From the NCBI GenBank assembly GCA_913058145.1, contig CAJXQM010000005.1:1-64000 (forward strand): a stretch of 64,000 nt of DNA. Reading direction: 5' to 3'. The position numbers and the translations under genes are program-made. The notes under the pieces are model-generated. The model was not told the origin of the DNA, made no database searches, and was given only the letters and a program-made list of their open reading frames with translations. The DNA comes from an uncultured Colwellia sp. Its GTDB lineage: Bacteria; Pseudomonadota; Gammaproteobacteria; Enterobacterales; Alteromonadaceae. Positions 44,209 through 54,532 of this stretch are shown here, one piece after another (within the stretch, counting starts at the first letter, position 1; the number at the start of each line of letters is the position of its first letter).

Positions 44209-46884
44209 TTAAGCGTAAAGTGGGTTGATTTTTTTTGTGTCAATATTGAAACGTTTAATTGCTTCTGTCACAACAGAACGTTTAATATCACCGCGATTAG
44301 CTAACTCAAATAAAGCCGCAACAACAATATAGTTTTGGTCCACTTCGAAATGTTGACGTAAATTAGCACGGCTATCACTGCGACCAAATCCGTCGGTACC
44401 TAGCACGCGATATTCCGTATCAATAAAAGCACGTACTTGTTCGGCATAGTTTTTAATGTAATCGGTAGCGGCAATGGCTGGGCCATTTGCTGGGGTAATT
44501 ACGTTACCAATATAAGCTGTTTTCTGCTTGCTTTCAGGGTTAAGCATGTTCCAACGCGTAACGTCTTGACCTTCACGTGCTAGTTCATTGAAAGAGGTTA
44601 CAGAGTAAACATCACTTGAAACACCATAATCTTTTGCTAATATTTGAGCTGCTTCGCGAACTTGCAATAAAATGGTACCAGAGCCCATTAATTGAACATT
44701 GGCTTTGGCCTTTTTAGCTGCAACACTTTCTAACTTATAAATACCCTTAATAATTTGTTCTTCAACATCTTTATCTTCCGGCATTGCAGGATGTTGATAG
44801 TTCTCATTCATTAATGTTAAGTAGAAGAAAATATTTTCATTTTCTTCATACATGCGGCGTAAACCTTCACGAATAACAACGGCTACTTCATAACCGTACG
44901 TTGGATCATAGGTAACACAGTTAGGAATTAACCCCGCTTGAACATGAGAATGACCATCTTGATGTTGTAAACCTTCACCGTTAAGTGTCGTTCTACCCGC
45001 AGTTGCACCTAATAAGAAACCTTTTGCTTGGCTATCGCCCGCAGCCCAGGCTAAATCGCCAACACGTTGGAAACCAAACATAGAGTAGTAAACGTAGAAT
45101 GGGATAGTGATAGCATTACAAGTTGAGTATGAGGTACCAGCAGCAACCCATGACGCCATTGCGCCTAACTCGTTAATACCTTCTTGTAATACTTGGCCTT
45201 TTTTATCTTCACGATAATAGGCGACTTGGTCAGCATCTTGTGGGACGTATTTTTGTCCTTCATTGGCATAAATACCTACTTGACGGAATAAACCTTCCAT
45301 ACCAAAAGTACGTGCTTCATCTGGAATAATAGGCACAATACGTTTACCAATTTTTTTATCTTTAAGTAAGCTATTTAATACACGCACAAACGTCATGGTT
45401 GATGAAACTTGACGCTCACCTGAACCTTTTAAAATAGCATCGAAAATTTTCAATGATGGAATTTCTAATGATTCTTCAGCTTGTTCACGACGCGCTGGCA
45501 TTGAACCACCTAACGCTTCACGGCGTGCTTTCATATACTTATATTCAACGCTGTCTTCTGAGAACTTATAAAAGGGTAAATTTTCAATGTCAGCATCAGC
45601 TACAGGAATATTAAAACGATCACGGAAATGCTTCAGTGAATCAATATCGAGTTTTTTAACGTTATGTGCAATATTTAACCCTTCACCAGCAGATCCTAAC
45701 CCAAAACCTTTAACGGTTTTAGCTAAAATAACGGTTGGGCGACCTTTGGTTTCCATTGCTTTTTTATAGGCAGCATAAACTTTAACGGGATCATGACCCC
45801 CACGGTTTAAGCGATAGATATCTTCATCTGACATGTTGGCAACAAGTGCAGCCGTTTCAGGGTATTTATTGAAGAAGTTTTCGCGGGTATATTTACCGCC
45901 TTTAGCTTTACAGTTCTGGTATTCACCATCAACGGTTTCTTCCATTAACTGTAATAATTTGCCTGAAGTATCACGGGCAATAAGCGCATCCCAGTAACTT
46001 CCCCAGATAACTTTAACAACTTCCCAGCCTGCGCCACGGAATGTGCCTTCTAGTTCTTGAATTATTTTGCCGTTACCACGAACAGGTCCGTCTAAACGTT
46101 GTAAATTACAATTAACAATAAACGTTAAGTTATCTAAATCTTCACGCGAAGCTAAACCAATAGCACCTAATGATTCTGGCTCATCAGTTTCACCATCACC
46201 CAAGAAACAATAAACACGTTGTCCTGAACAATCTTTAATACCGCGGTCTGTTAAATATTTAAGGAAACGGGCGGTATAAATAGCTTGCAATGGACCTAAG
46301 CCCATAGAAACCGTTGGGAACTGCCAGAAATCGCCCATTAAATGAGGGTGAGGGTAAGATGACAAGCCTTCACCATCACATTCTTGACGGAAGTTATTCA
46401 TTTGCTTTTCGGTTAAACGACCCTCCATAAATGCACGGGCATAAATACCAGGAGAAATATGACCTTGAGCGAAAATAAAATCGCCACCGTCTTGTTCTGA
46501 AGCCGCTTTAAAAAAGTGATTAAAACCGACATCATAAAGCAATGCTGACGAGGCAAAACTACCCACATGGCCACCTAGCTCTAAATCTTTCTTAGACGCT
46601 CTTAATACTAAGGCTAATGCATTCCAACGAATAGCGGCACGAATGCGATATTCAATGGTTAAATCTCCTGGCATATTAGGCTCTTGCCCAGGAGGAATAG
46701 TATTTACATAGGCAGTAGTTGCTTCGAAAGGTAAATGAGTACCACCACGACGTGCGCGGTCGATCAATTTTTCTAATAAAAAATGTGCGCGTTCTGGACC
46801 TTCATTTTCTAATACCGACTCCATTGATTCTAACCATTCTTGGGTTTCTAATGAATCAATATCAATGTTTGGTAGATCTGACAT
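44209..46884 (-). CDS. aceE: Pyruvate dehydrogenase E1 (homodimeric)
   Basis: Thiamine-diphosphate enzyme decarboxylating pyruvate and acetylating the E2 lipoyl group. 891 residues, the size of the homodimeric type. The ThDP motif is CFLGDGETDEPES with the downstream NCNLQRLDGPVRGN. Other motifs: GHISPGIYARAF, YYSMFGFQRVGDL and GLQHQDGHSH. The GGAG ribosome site is 10-13 bases before the ATG and is preceded by a (CAAA)7 tract. Confidence 0.97.
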   Translation of the reverse strand: MSDLPNIDIDSLETQEWLESMESVLENEGPERAHFLLEKLIDRARRGGTHLPFEATTAYVNTIPPGQEPNMPGDLTIEYRIRAAIRWNALALVLRASKKDLELGGHVGSFASSALLYDVGFNHFFKAASEQDGGDFIFAQGHISPGIYARAFMEGRLTEKQMNNFRQECDGEGLSSYPHPHLMGDFWQFPTVSMGLGPLQAIYTARFLKYLTDRGIKDCSGQRVYCFLGDGETDEPESLGAIGLASREDLDNLTFIVNCNLQRLDGPVRGNGKIIQELEGTFRGAGWEVVKVIWGSYWDALIARDTSGKLLQLMEETVDGEYQNCKAKGGKYTRENFFNKYPETAALVANMSDEDIYRLNRGGHDPVKVYAAYKKAMETKGRPTVILAKTVKGFGLGSAGEGLNIAHNVKKLDIDSLKHFRDRFNIPVADADIENLPFYKFSEDSVEYKYMKARREALGGSMPARREQAEESLEIPSLKIFDAILKGSGERQVSSTMTFVRVLNSLLKDKKIGKRIVPIIPDEARTFGMEGLFRQVGIYANEGQKYVPQDADQVAYYREDKKGQVLQEGINELGAMASWVAAGTSYSTCNAITIPFYVYYSMFGFQRVGDLAWAAGDSQAKGFLLGATAGRTTLNGEGLQHQDGHSHVQAGLIPNCVTYDPTYGYEVAVVIREGLRRMYEENENIFFYLTLMNENYQHPAMPEDKDVEEQIIKGIYKLESVAAKKAKANVQLMGSGTILLQVREAAQILAKDYGVSSDVYSVTSFNELAREGQDVTRWNMLNPESKQKTAYIGNVITPANGPAIAATDYIKNYAEQVRAFIDTEYRVLGTDGFGRSDSRANLRQHFEVDQNYIVVAALFELANRGDIKRSVVTEAIKRFNIDTKKINPLYA

Positions 46885-46908
46885 AGTGCTTTGTCTCCAA
46901 TATTGTTG

Positions 46909-46936
46909 TTTGTTTGTTTGTTTGTTTGTTTGTTTG
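46909..46936. repeat. Tetranucleotide repeat, seven TTTG units
   Basis: Seven uninterrupted TTTG units (CAAA on the aceE strand) lie 25-52 bases upstream of the aceE ATG, between pdhR and aceE. Units of four bases change length by slipped-strand mispairing. Here this would alter the leader or promoter spacing, not the reading frame. Confidence 0.95.
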
Positions 46937-46953
46937 TGAATATTTACGTATTT

Positions 46954-47712
46954 TTACATTCTGCGCAGGGTTCTTTTTATGCGACTATTTTCTTGTGTTA
47001 GTTTTAAAAGAATCTCTTCTATAAAAGCTAAATGGCGGTGGCTAGCACCCCAGGCTTTCTTTGGCTGTCCGCTAATAATAGCGTCTAGCAAATCTTTTCT
47101 ATAATCGGTTACTTTGCTAAAAATTTCAGGGCGTTTAGCTAAAACTGTTAAATTTTGCTCTATGTTATCTATTATCAATTCAGCCATGCTACGTGCGGTT
47201 TGTAATATCACCACATTATGTGAGGCGGCACATATGGCGATATAAAACTCATAAACGGCTTCTGCTTCTAATTTGAAATTATCTTCTAATTGGCTATTAC
47301 CGATATTGTTATGCTTGTCTTGTATTTGTTCAAAGTCAGTTGTGGTACCTCGCAAGGCTGCATAATAGGACGCCATGCCTTCAATTCCATGGCGAAATTC
47401 TAATAAATCAAATTGTGATTCACTACTATTGGCCATTAAATCAAACATAGGATCGGAAAACGATTTCATTATATTTTTGCTAACAAACGTACCACCTCCT
47501 TGTTTACGCGTTACCAATCCTTTAATTTCTAATTTTTGAATGGCTTCACGTAAAGACGGCCTTGAAACGTCAAATTTTTTCGCTAGATCACGTTCAGGTA
47601 ATAATTTTTCGCCTGGTTGTAAACTACCTTCAATAATCAACTCTTCTAGTTGAGCTAAAATAATGTCAGACAGTTTTTGTGGTTTTAATTTTTGTTGTAA
47701 TAACTGTGTCAT
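46954..47712 (-). CDS. pdhR: PdhR, pyruvate-responsive repressor (GntR/FadR subfamily)
   Basis: 252 residues. The winged helix-turn-helix is at about 35-80 (GEKLLPERDLAKKFDVSRPS, then LREAIQKLEIKGLV and KQGGGTFV) and an all-helical FCD effector domain follows (RHGIEGMASYYAALRG). In enterobacteria PdhR represses its own operon and is released by pyruvate. Location at the head of aceEF-lpdA and a PdhR-like box upstream support the same role. Confidence 0.93.
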   Translation of the reverse strand: MTQLLQQKLKPQKLSDIILAQLEELIIEGSLQPGEKLLPERDLAKKFDVSRPSLREAIQKLEIKGLVTRKQGGGTFVSKNIMKSFSDPMFDLMANSSESQFDLLEFRHGIEGMASYYAALRGTTTDFEQIQDKHNNIGNSQLEDNFKLEAEAVYEFYIAICAASHNVVILQTARSMAELIIDNIEQNLTVLAKRPEIFSKVTDYRKDLLDAIISGQPKKAWGASHRHLAFIEEILLKLTQENSRIKRTLRRM

Positions 47713-47783
47713 TAACGTACAAACCTTTAATAATTTATTTTAGATTGGTCACTCTCAGGTATCAACTATATTACCCTTGGTAA

Positions 47784-47795
47784 ATTGGTATTACC
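47784..47795. promoter_or_regulatory. Possible secondary PdhR half-box
   Basis: ATTGGTATTACC matches the left half of a PdhR box plus ACC, 72 bases upstream of pdhR. It is weaker than the site at 47927. Confidence 0.3.
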
Positions 47796-47926
47796 TTTGT
47801 GTTTTTAGGCAATAAAAAGAGATAAAGGCAACACTTGAAATGTAATATAGTTGAAGATCCGCATTAAATCAAGGTTGTTTTATAGACAAAACAGAGTTAA
47901 AAACCAAAACTAACGCTTACCAACTT

Positions 47927-47942
47927 AATGGTCTTACCAATT
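47927..47942 (-). promoter_or_regulatory. PdhR-like operator
   Basis: On the minus strand this reads AATTGGTAAGACCATT, within one base of the symmetrical ATTGGTNNGACCAAT consensus of PdhR. It lies 215 bases upstream of the pdhR start, a place compatible with the operon promoter. The remaining spacer to ampE (47943-48324) shows no gene. Confidence 0.6.
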
Positions 47943-48324
47943 TTTTGGGTTTTTAGACGTGGTTTGTATTTCGTGATGAGCAAAGAAATTATCAAGTACA
48001 TCCATATTTCAATGCGTTTAATGTTATTTTTCAGATAAATCAACACCTACTATTTTGGTGTCAGTACAGAATTGGTAGCACTAAGGCTTACTACTGTATC
48101 ACCTATGGCGTTTGGACTGCTTGGGGTACTGAAATAAGGCAGCCATTGCCGTCTATATAAAATAATTTGGCTAAATCATTAGATGTGGGTATATTTTAGG
48201 AAACTAAAATTTATTATTATGTATAGATGAAAACTCATCTATACCGATGACGGGCAGCGTTATAATTAATCTTGAAATTCATCTCTACAATCAAACCTTT
48301 GTATCCCATACGCTATCTAATAAC

Positions 48325-49269
48325 TTAGCGAATAACACCAAACAGAGTTAACGTAGCAATTGAGGCAAGTAGCAATAAGACGTTTCGTTTAGATAAGCGT
48401 ACTAATAAACAAGGCTCTGCTGTGCAGTCACGTTCGTCTACCATATTGTCTTCCGATTTTTGTGCTACATCAATTAAAATTTCGTGTGTTGGTTTTTTAC
48501 CATCAAAGAAGCTTTCGATCCAGATAGGAAGCGCTCTAGAAAAATGACCGACAAACATATAGCCAAACGAAGTAATGCGTACTGGTAACCAATCTAAGTA
48601 GAATAAAATGTCATGATAGTTTTTACAGCCAGATAAAACACTCGGAATACTATATTTGTCGTCTTCGTTTATCGTGTTTTCTTCCTTCTTACATTGCTGT
48701 TCATTTTCATCGGGATTGCCATTACCTGGAGTCGATTCACTCTGATATAAAGGACAGCCATTTTGTTGTTCGATAACGGTGGTGAGTAAACGATAGAAAA
48801 CGACACCAGCAGCACCAAACATAATGAAAAATAACATAATGGCGATATAATAACGGTAATTTAGCCAAATAAGTGCTTGTCCAAATCCCATAGGTGGTAA
48901 ATTTTTATCTTGTAAAAGTTGTTGATGATACAATTCTGATGTGGTTTTTTCATCACGAAAAGCCGCATGTAAATACTGCTTGTAGCTGTTACGTGTAGTG
49001 ACGCAACCAAAACAAACAATGAGTATCAAAGTAGATAATATTAAGTGTAGTAAGTTATCATCAACCAAGAATAAAATCGCGTAAATAACAGCAACAGGTA
49101 AGAGTAAAAATAGGGTATAGCCAAACGTGCTATCTTTGACTTTTGACAGGGGGCTATTATTGCACTGAAAAAAGCAAGTATATTTTTGATAATAATAATC
49201 AAAACGCCAAAAGGAAGAGGAGAGTGATTTTTCTGCAGCTAATGCAATTAATAAACTAAGTAGACTCAT
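48325..49269 (-). CDS. ampE: AmpE-family membrane protein
   Basis: 314 residues with about four hydrophobic helices and the AmpE opening MSLLSLLIALAAEKSLSS followed by WRFDYYYQKY. AmpE is encoded next to AmpD in gammaproteobacteria and has been called a sensory transducer for beta-lactamase induction; its biochemistry is unclear. Here it follows ampD by 11 bases. A hydrophilic acidic stretch (NPDENEQQCKKEENTINEDD) splits the helices. Confidence 0.88.
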   Translation of the reverse strand: MSLLSLLIALAAEKSLSSSFWRFDYYYQKYTCFFQCNNSPLSKVKDSTFGYTLFLLLPVAVIYAILFLVDDNLLHLILSTLILIVCFGCVTTRNSYKQYLHAAFRDEKTTSELYHQQLLQDKNLPPMGFGQALIWLNYRYYIAIMLFFIMFGAAGVVFYRLLTTVIEQQNGCPLYQSESTPGNGNPDENEQQCKKEENTINEDDKYSIPSVLSGCKNYHDILFYLDWLPVRITSFGYMFVGHFSRALPIWIESFFDGKKPTHEILIDVAQKSEDNMVDERDCTAEPCLLVRLSKRNVLLLLASIATLTLFGVIR

Positions 49270-49280
49270 GTATAACCTTA

Positions 49281-49931
49281 TTATTCGTTCGTTATTATTA
49301 TATTATTGTGTTGTTGTAACAGTTGACGGTAATGAGGCCAGTTAAATATCTTTCCTGGATCTGTTTTTCTTATCGGTGCTATATCACAATGACCCACAAT
49401 GTTCTCATGGGTTATTAGTGGATAATGTTTTTGCAAACTAGCCGTTAATCTGGATAATTGCTGGTATTGCACTTCTTCATAAGGAATGTCATCGGTACCT
49501 TCAAGTTCTATTCCAATAGAATAATCATTACATTTATCTCTACCATTAAAACAAGAAATACCGGCATGCCAAGCTTTGTTATTAAAAGATACGTATTGAA
49601 TAATACTGCCATCACGCCTTATTAAGCAATGGGCAGAGACTTTTATTTGGGCAATATCACCAAAGCTAGGATGGTCATCAGCCATTAACTGACCTAAAAA
49701 TAGATTAGTTATATGATTACCGCCAAAGCTTCCAGCCGGTAAAGAGATATTATGAATTACAAGTAAGTTAATGTTCTCTTGTGGTTCTCTCAGGCTAAAA
49801 AAAGCAGAGTATTGATGTTCTGTTTTTTGGAGCCAACCATTGCTAATGGTTAACCTTTTCTTTGGTTCTTGCTGATAATTTGGTCGCAAATTATTACTCT
49901 TTGAAGCTTTGTTCTTGTCGATTAACGACAT
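49281..49931 (-). CDS. ampD: AmpD, 1,6-anhydro-MurNAc-L-alanine amidase
   Basis: Cytosolic zinc amidase that strips stem peptides from anhydro-muropeptides and so keeps AmpR-type inducers low. 216 residues. Amidase_2 domain with zinc ligands in LLVIHNISLPAGSFGG (first His), KAWHAGISCFNGRDKCNDYSIGIELEG-region and HCDIAPIRKTDPG (last His and Asp). The N-terminal 30 residues (DKNKASKSNNLRPNYQQEP) are a variable extension. It heads the ampD-ampE pair. Confidence 0.93.
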   Translation of the reverse strand: MSLIDKNKASKSNNLRPNYQQEPKKRLTISNGWLQKTEHQYSAFFSLREPQENINLLVIHNISLPAGSFGGNHITNLFLGQLMADDHPSFGDIAQIKVSAHCLIRRDGSIIQYVSFNNKAWHAGISCFNGRDKCNDYSIGIELEGTDDIPYEEVQYQQLSRLTASLQKHYPLITHENIVGHCDIAPIRKTDPGKIFNWPHYRQLLQQHNNIIITNE

Positions 49932-49963
49932 ACAATAACTTTTTAATAAAACTGTACCTTATT

Positions 49964-51411
<1,448 letters not shown>

Positions 51412-51441
51412 ATCAATAGGCTTTATAAGTACTGAGTCAGT

Positions 51442-52419
51442 TTATTTTTTAGTTAACTGATTCAGCTCTTTCTTGGCTAAATAATTATCCATGGTTGAAC
51501 GTAATAGTTTATAAAGCAAAATAGAACCGTCAATTTCTTCTTTACGATTAGTTAAGCTCTCAATATTCAAACCTAACGGTAAATCGTAAGGAATAACCGC
51601 ATCTAAAATTTGTTGTAAACTGTTAGTGCAAATACGAATTGACTCATAAAGTGGACTCTCAGAATGAAGAATACGTAAACTTGTCGCCTCAGGAACATTT
51701 ACGCCTAACCATTCAATAAACTCTAAGGTTTTCTTACTGCCACAAGGTGAAAAAGTTAAGATTAATCGTTGAGGTTTCAACCCTTGCTTTTTACACTCAA
51801 TAGCATAACGCGTTAGCATGTCTATTGTTGCTTGAGGGTTATATATTGCCTGAGAAATAAAGAAGTTACACCCTTGCTTGTTTTTTTCTATTAAACGTTC
51901 ATGCTCATTTTTTTTACTTGCATGACGTTCAGCAATGGTGACACCGCCAATGAAAAAATCATGTTCATTATCGACAAGGGTTTTATAAGCATCAGCTAAA
52001 GGGAGTGATATCTCATTCTTTTTTGAAGGGCTACCAACAAGTACAATGTCTCTAATACCATATTCTTGCCAAGCTTCATTGGCCCATTGATTAAAGACAT
52101 CAGCGTTAGATTGAACAACGCTTTTATAAGTAATCACCGGGCGATTTGATTTTTTATTAAGCAACGATGAATATAGGCGAGTGTCGTGAGTCAGCTTGAA
52201 CGGGAATGGTCTTGGTTTACTCGTACGAGAATCTTCATCTTGAATGTCATAAACGATCAGGCCATCAAAATCTATATCGCTAACACGCTCCAATAATTTC
52301 TCAGCAATTGTTTCAATTGCCTCTAATGGGGTGTCATTTTTTGGTGGTGTTGTGCCAATAAAGTAGACACCGCGATTAATATCGTTATATCTAGCGCGAA
52401 GCTCTGATTGCTTATTCAA
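51442..52419 (-). CDS. Methylenetetrahydrofolate reductase-like protein lacking catalytic residues
   Basis: 325 residues with the MetF barrel pattern: VYFIGTTPPKNDTPLEAIET aligns with the SFEFFPPRT start of E. coli MetF, YGIRDIVLVGSPSKK with IRHIVALRGDLPPG, and GCNFFISQAIYNPQATID with GANRAITQFFFDVESYL. Two residues needed for the folate reaction are different: the Glu28 position is Gly22 and the Asp120 position is Ser130. It may bind flavin and another substrate. It is convergent with nadC, with no methionine gene nearby. It could be a non-folate oxidoreductase or a regulatory paralogue. Confidence 0.7.
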   Translation of the reverse strand: MNKQSELRARYNDINRGVYFIGTTPPKNDTPLEAIETIAEKLLERVSDIDFDGLIVYDIQDEDSRTSKPRPFPFKLTHDTRLYSSLLNKKSNRPVITYKSVVQSNADVFNQWANEAWQEYGIRDIVLVGSPSKKNEISLPLADAYKTLVDNEHDFFIGGVTIAERHASKKNEHERLIEKNKQGCNFFISQAIYNPQATIDMLTRYAIECKKQGLKPQRLILTFSPCGSKKTLEFIEWLGVNVPEATSLRILHSESPLYESIRICTNSLQQILDAVIPYDLPLGLNIESLTNRKEEIDGSILLYKLLRSTMDNYLAKKELNQLTKK

Positions 52420-52568
52420 AATAGTTCTTCTTGTTAAATTTAAGTTGTAGACGTTTAGATGTCTATATGATCTTGGAAATTGACTGGATTGTCAACTGTT
52501 GATCGGTAAATAACTTAAGAGAACTGTTATTTTGGTCAGTATTTTGTTGGTTTGTAGTGCTAGAGTTT

Positions 52569-52611
52569 ATTTAAGCAGTGACCTATAAAGGGAATAGGGT
52601 ACTGCTTAAAT
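52569..52611. repeat. Hairpin downstream of msrA
   Basis: ATTTAAGCAGT and ACTGCTTAAAT (11 bp, exact) enclose a second short pairing (ACCTAT/ATAGGGT with one bulge). It lies 24 bases past the msrA stop and probably ends that transcript, although no T-run follows. Confidence 0.45.
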
Positions 52612-52634
52612 CAGTTAGACTAATGAACAATAAG

Positions 52635-53189
52635 TTACTTCAATTTATTAATAAAGGTTTGTCTAAACTTAGTGATTTTAGGTGATATAACTGCCTGACA
52701 ATATTGATTTTGTGGGTTATTACTAAAATAATCTTGATGATACTCTTCACCAGAATAAAAAAGTTCAGCAGGACATACTTGTGTGACTATCGCTTGCTCA
52801 AAAATTTTAGCGAGACTCATTTCACTAATTATTTTTTCAGCAATATGCTGTTGAGACTGATCATTATAAAAAATAGCAGAACGATATTGAGTGCCAATAT
52901 CGTGACCTTGCCTATTTAGTTGGGTTGGATTATGTAAGGTAAAGAATATCTCAATAATCTCTTGGTACGTGATTTCCTTATCATTAAAACTTAACTGTAC
53001 TACTTCAGCATGACCACTGTTGCCAGTGCAAATGTCTTCATAAGTAGGATTTTCACTATGACCCCCCATATATCCTGAAATGGCTGAGTGTATTCCTTTG
53101 ACTTGGGAAAATGCGCCTTCTATACACCAGAAACAACCACCGGCTAAGGTGGCTTGTTGAAGATCATTTTTGTGGATAATAGTTGTCAT
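52635..53189 (-). CDS. msrA: Peptide methionine sulfoxide reductase A
   Basis: Reduces methionine-S-sulfoxide with thioredoxin. 184 residues. The catalytic motif GCFWCIEGAF is at 18-27 and SGYMGGHSENPTYEDICTG follows. The EEYHQDYF block near 153 is also present. The 5' end overlaps the earliest possible in-frame start of the divergent RegB-like gene, but the start chosen there avoids this. Confidence 0.94.
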   Translation of the reverse strand: MTTIIHKNDLQQATLAGGCFWCIEGAFSQVKGIHSAISGYMGGHSENPTYEDICTGNSGHAEVVQLSFNDKEITYQEIIEIFFTLHNPTQLNRQGHDIGTQYRSAIFYNDQSQQHIAEKIISEMSLAKIFEQAIVTQVCPAELFYSGEEYHQDYFSNNPQNQYCQAVISPKITKFRQTFINKLK

Positions 53190-53277
53190 TTTTATGATTT
53201 ATCTCATTACATTCGTTAAGATTAACGATAGTATAATATTGTACTTAGACAATTTATACCTATTGAATAAAAAATTT

Positions 53278-54528
53278 ATGTCACCATTTTTTCAAATAAA
53301 TAAAACACTGACAAACCCTAAAGTGAATAACCAAATTCAACGGGTACTTGCCCTGCGTAGTGCTGCTATTACTATTCAATTACTGTTGATCTTTTATGTT
53401 AATTTAGGATTAGCCTATGAATTACCTTGGATGCCATTATTTAGTGTCATTGTATTAGAGCTTGGCTTCACTTTTCTCAGTTTTATTTTTTATCGTAACA
53501 AGACGCAAATAAGTCAGTGGGCGTTATTGATGCAAATTTGTTCTGACATCCTATTTTTGTCGTTGTTATTATTTTTTAGTGGCGGAGCAACCAACGCCTT
53601 CGTGTCTTTGTTATTAATTCCTATTGCGATCGCTGCGGTTACCTTAACATCTACTTTATTAGCACTAGTCGCCTTTTTAGCGATACTATCGTATAGCGTT
53701 TTATTGTGGTATTTACCCATGAGTGTTATGCACGGTAATATGCAAGGGCATTTTATTGGCATGGGCATAAACTTTTTATTTTCTGCTTTAGTGGTAGCTA
53801 TTGTCGTAGGAAAAATGGCGCGTAGCATTAATCAAAGAGAATTAGCCATTGCTGCTTACCGGGAAAATTTATTAAAACAGGATCAGGTTACTTCCTTGGG
53901 AGTAGCTTCTGCACAAATAACTCACCAACTTGCCACACCTATTGCAACCGTGCAATTACTTGCGGATGAACTCAGTGAAGACTTTCCTAATAATGATATT
54001 ATCAATGATATGCAAAGCCAGTTAACACGATGCAGCGATAGCTTGAATGCTTTTCGTGCTATGGTATTTGATATTAAAGAGCAAACTATCGTTGCGACTA
54101 ATGTTGGCAAGTTATTGGAAAAGTTATTGGATAATTTACGCGTTAATCACCCTGAAATAAGTGTTGAATTAGTAGAGCACCAACCAGCAAATACTAAAAT
54201 AATGGCAGATGCTGCATTATTGCCGGCCATTTTGAATTTAATTAATAACGCTGTTCGAGCAACCAAGGCAAATAATAGCAAAAAAATCACCTTAGTTAGC
54301 CAAGTTGATGCCCAAAACTGGCAATTTATTATTCGAGACTATGGCGTAGGTTTTACTTTAGAAAAGCTTAAACAGTTGGGCGTAATGCCTGTAAATAGCG
54401 AACAAGGTTTAGGTATGGCAGTGTTTTTAAGTCATGCTAGTCTCGATCGTTTAGGCGGGGAATTAGCCTTAACTAATCATCATTTAGGCGGCGCTTTAGT
54501 CACGTTAAGTCTCCCAGTAAGCAGGTAA
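53278..54528 (+). CDS. RegB/PrrB-like redox sensor histidine kinase
   Basis: 416 residues from the ATG at 53278. Six hydrophobic helices occupy about 20-190 and contain SGGATNAF (101-108), the counterpart of the ubiquinone-sensing GGxxNPF motif of RegB with Ala for Pro. The H-box is unusual in the RegB way: THQLATPIATVQLLADEL with His216. A cysteine (Cys252, LTRCSDSL) lies in the dimerisation helix near where RegB has its redox cysteine. N, G1 and G2 boxes of the ATPase (LINNAVRA, DYGVGF, GLGMAVF) are present. The response regulator follows four bases later. Confidence 0.88.
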   Translation: MSPFFQINKTLTNPKVNNQIQRVLALRSAAITIQLLLIFYVNLGLAYELPWMPLFSVIVLELGFTFLSFIFYRNKTQISQWALLMQICSDILFLSLLLFFSGGATNAFVSLLLIPIAIAAVTLTSTLLALVAFLAILSYSVLLWYLPMSVMHGNMQGHFIGMGINFLFSALVVAIVVGKMARSINQRELAIAAYRENLLKQDQVTSLGVASAQITHQLATPIATVQLLADELSEDFPNNDIINDMQSQLTRCSDSLNAFRAMVFDIKEQTIVATNVGKLLEKLLDNLRVNHPEISVELVEHQPANTKIMADAALLPAILNLINNAVRATKANNSKKITLVSQVDAQNWQFIIRDYGVGFTLEKLKQLGVMPVNSEQGLGMAVFLSHASLDRLGGELALTNHHLGGALVTLSLPVSR

Positions 54529-54532
54529 AAAA

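Noticed and set aside
48001-48180. Possible gene remnant between pdhR and ampE (frame containing YYFGVSTELVALRL)
   Set aside because: Only about 32 codons after a stop, with no family resemblance; treated as spacer.
51427-51463. Inverted repeat TGAGTCAGTT/AACTGATTCA between nadC and the MTHFR-like gene
   Set aside because: It overlaps the 3' end of the MTHFR-like coding sequence and has a long loop; terminator function is not convincing.
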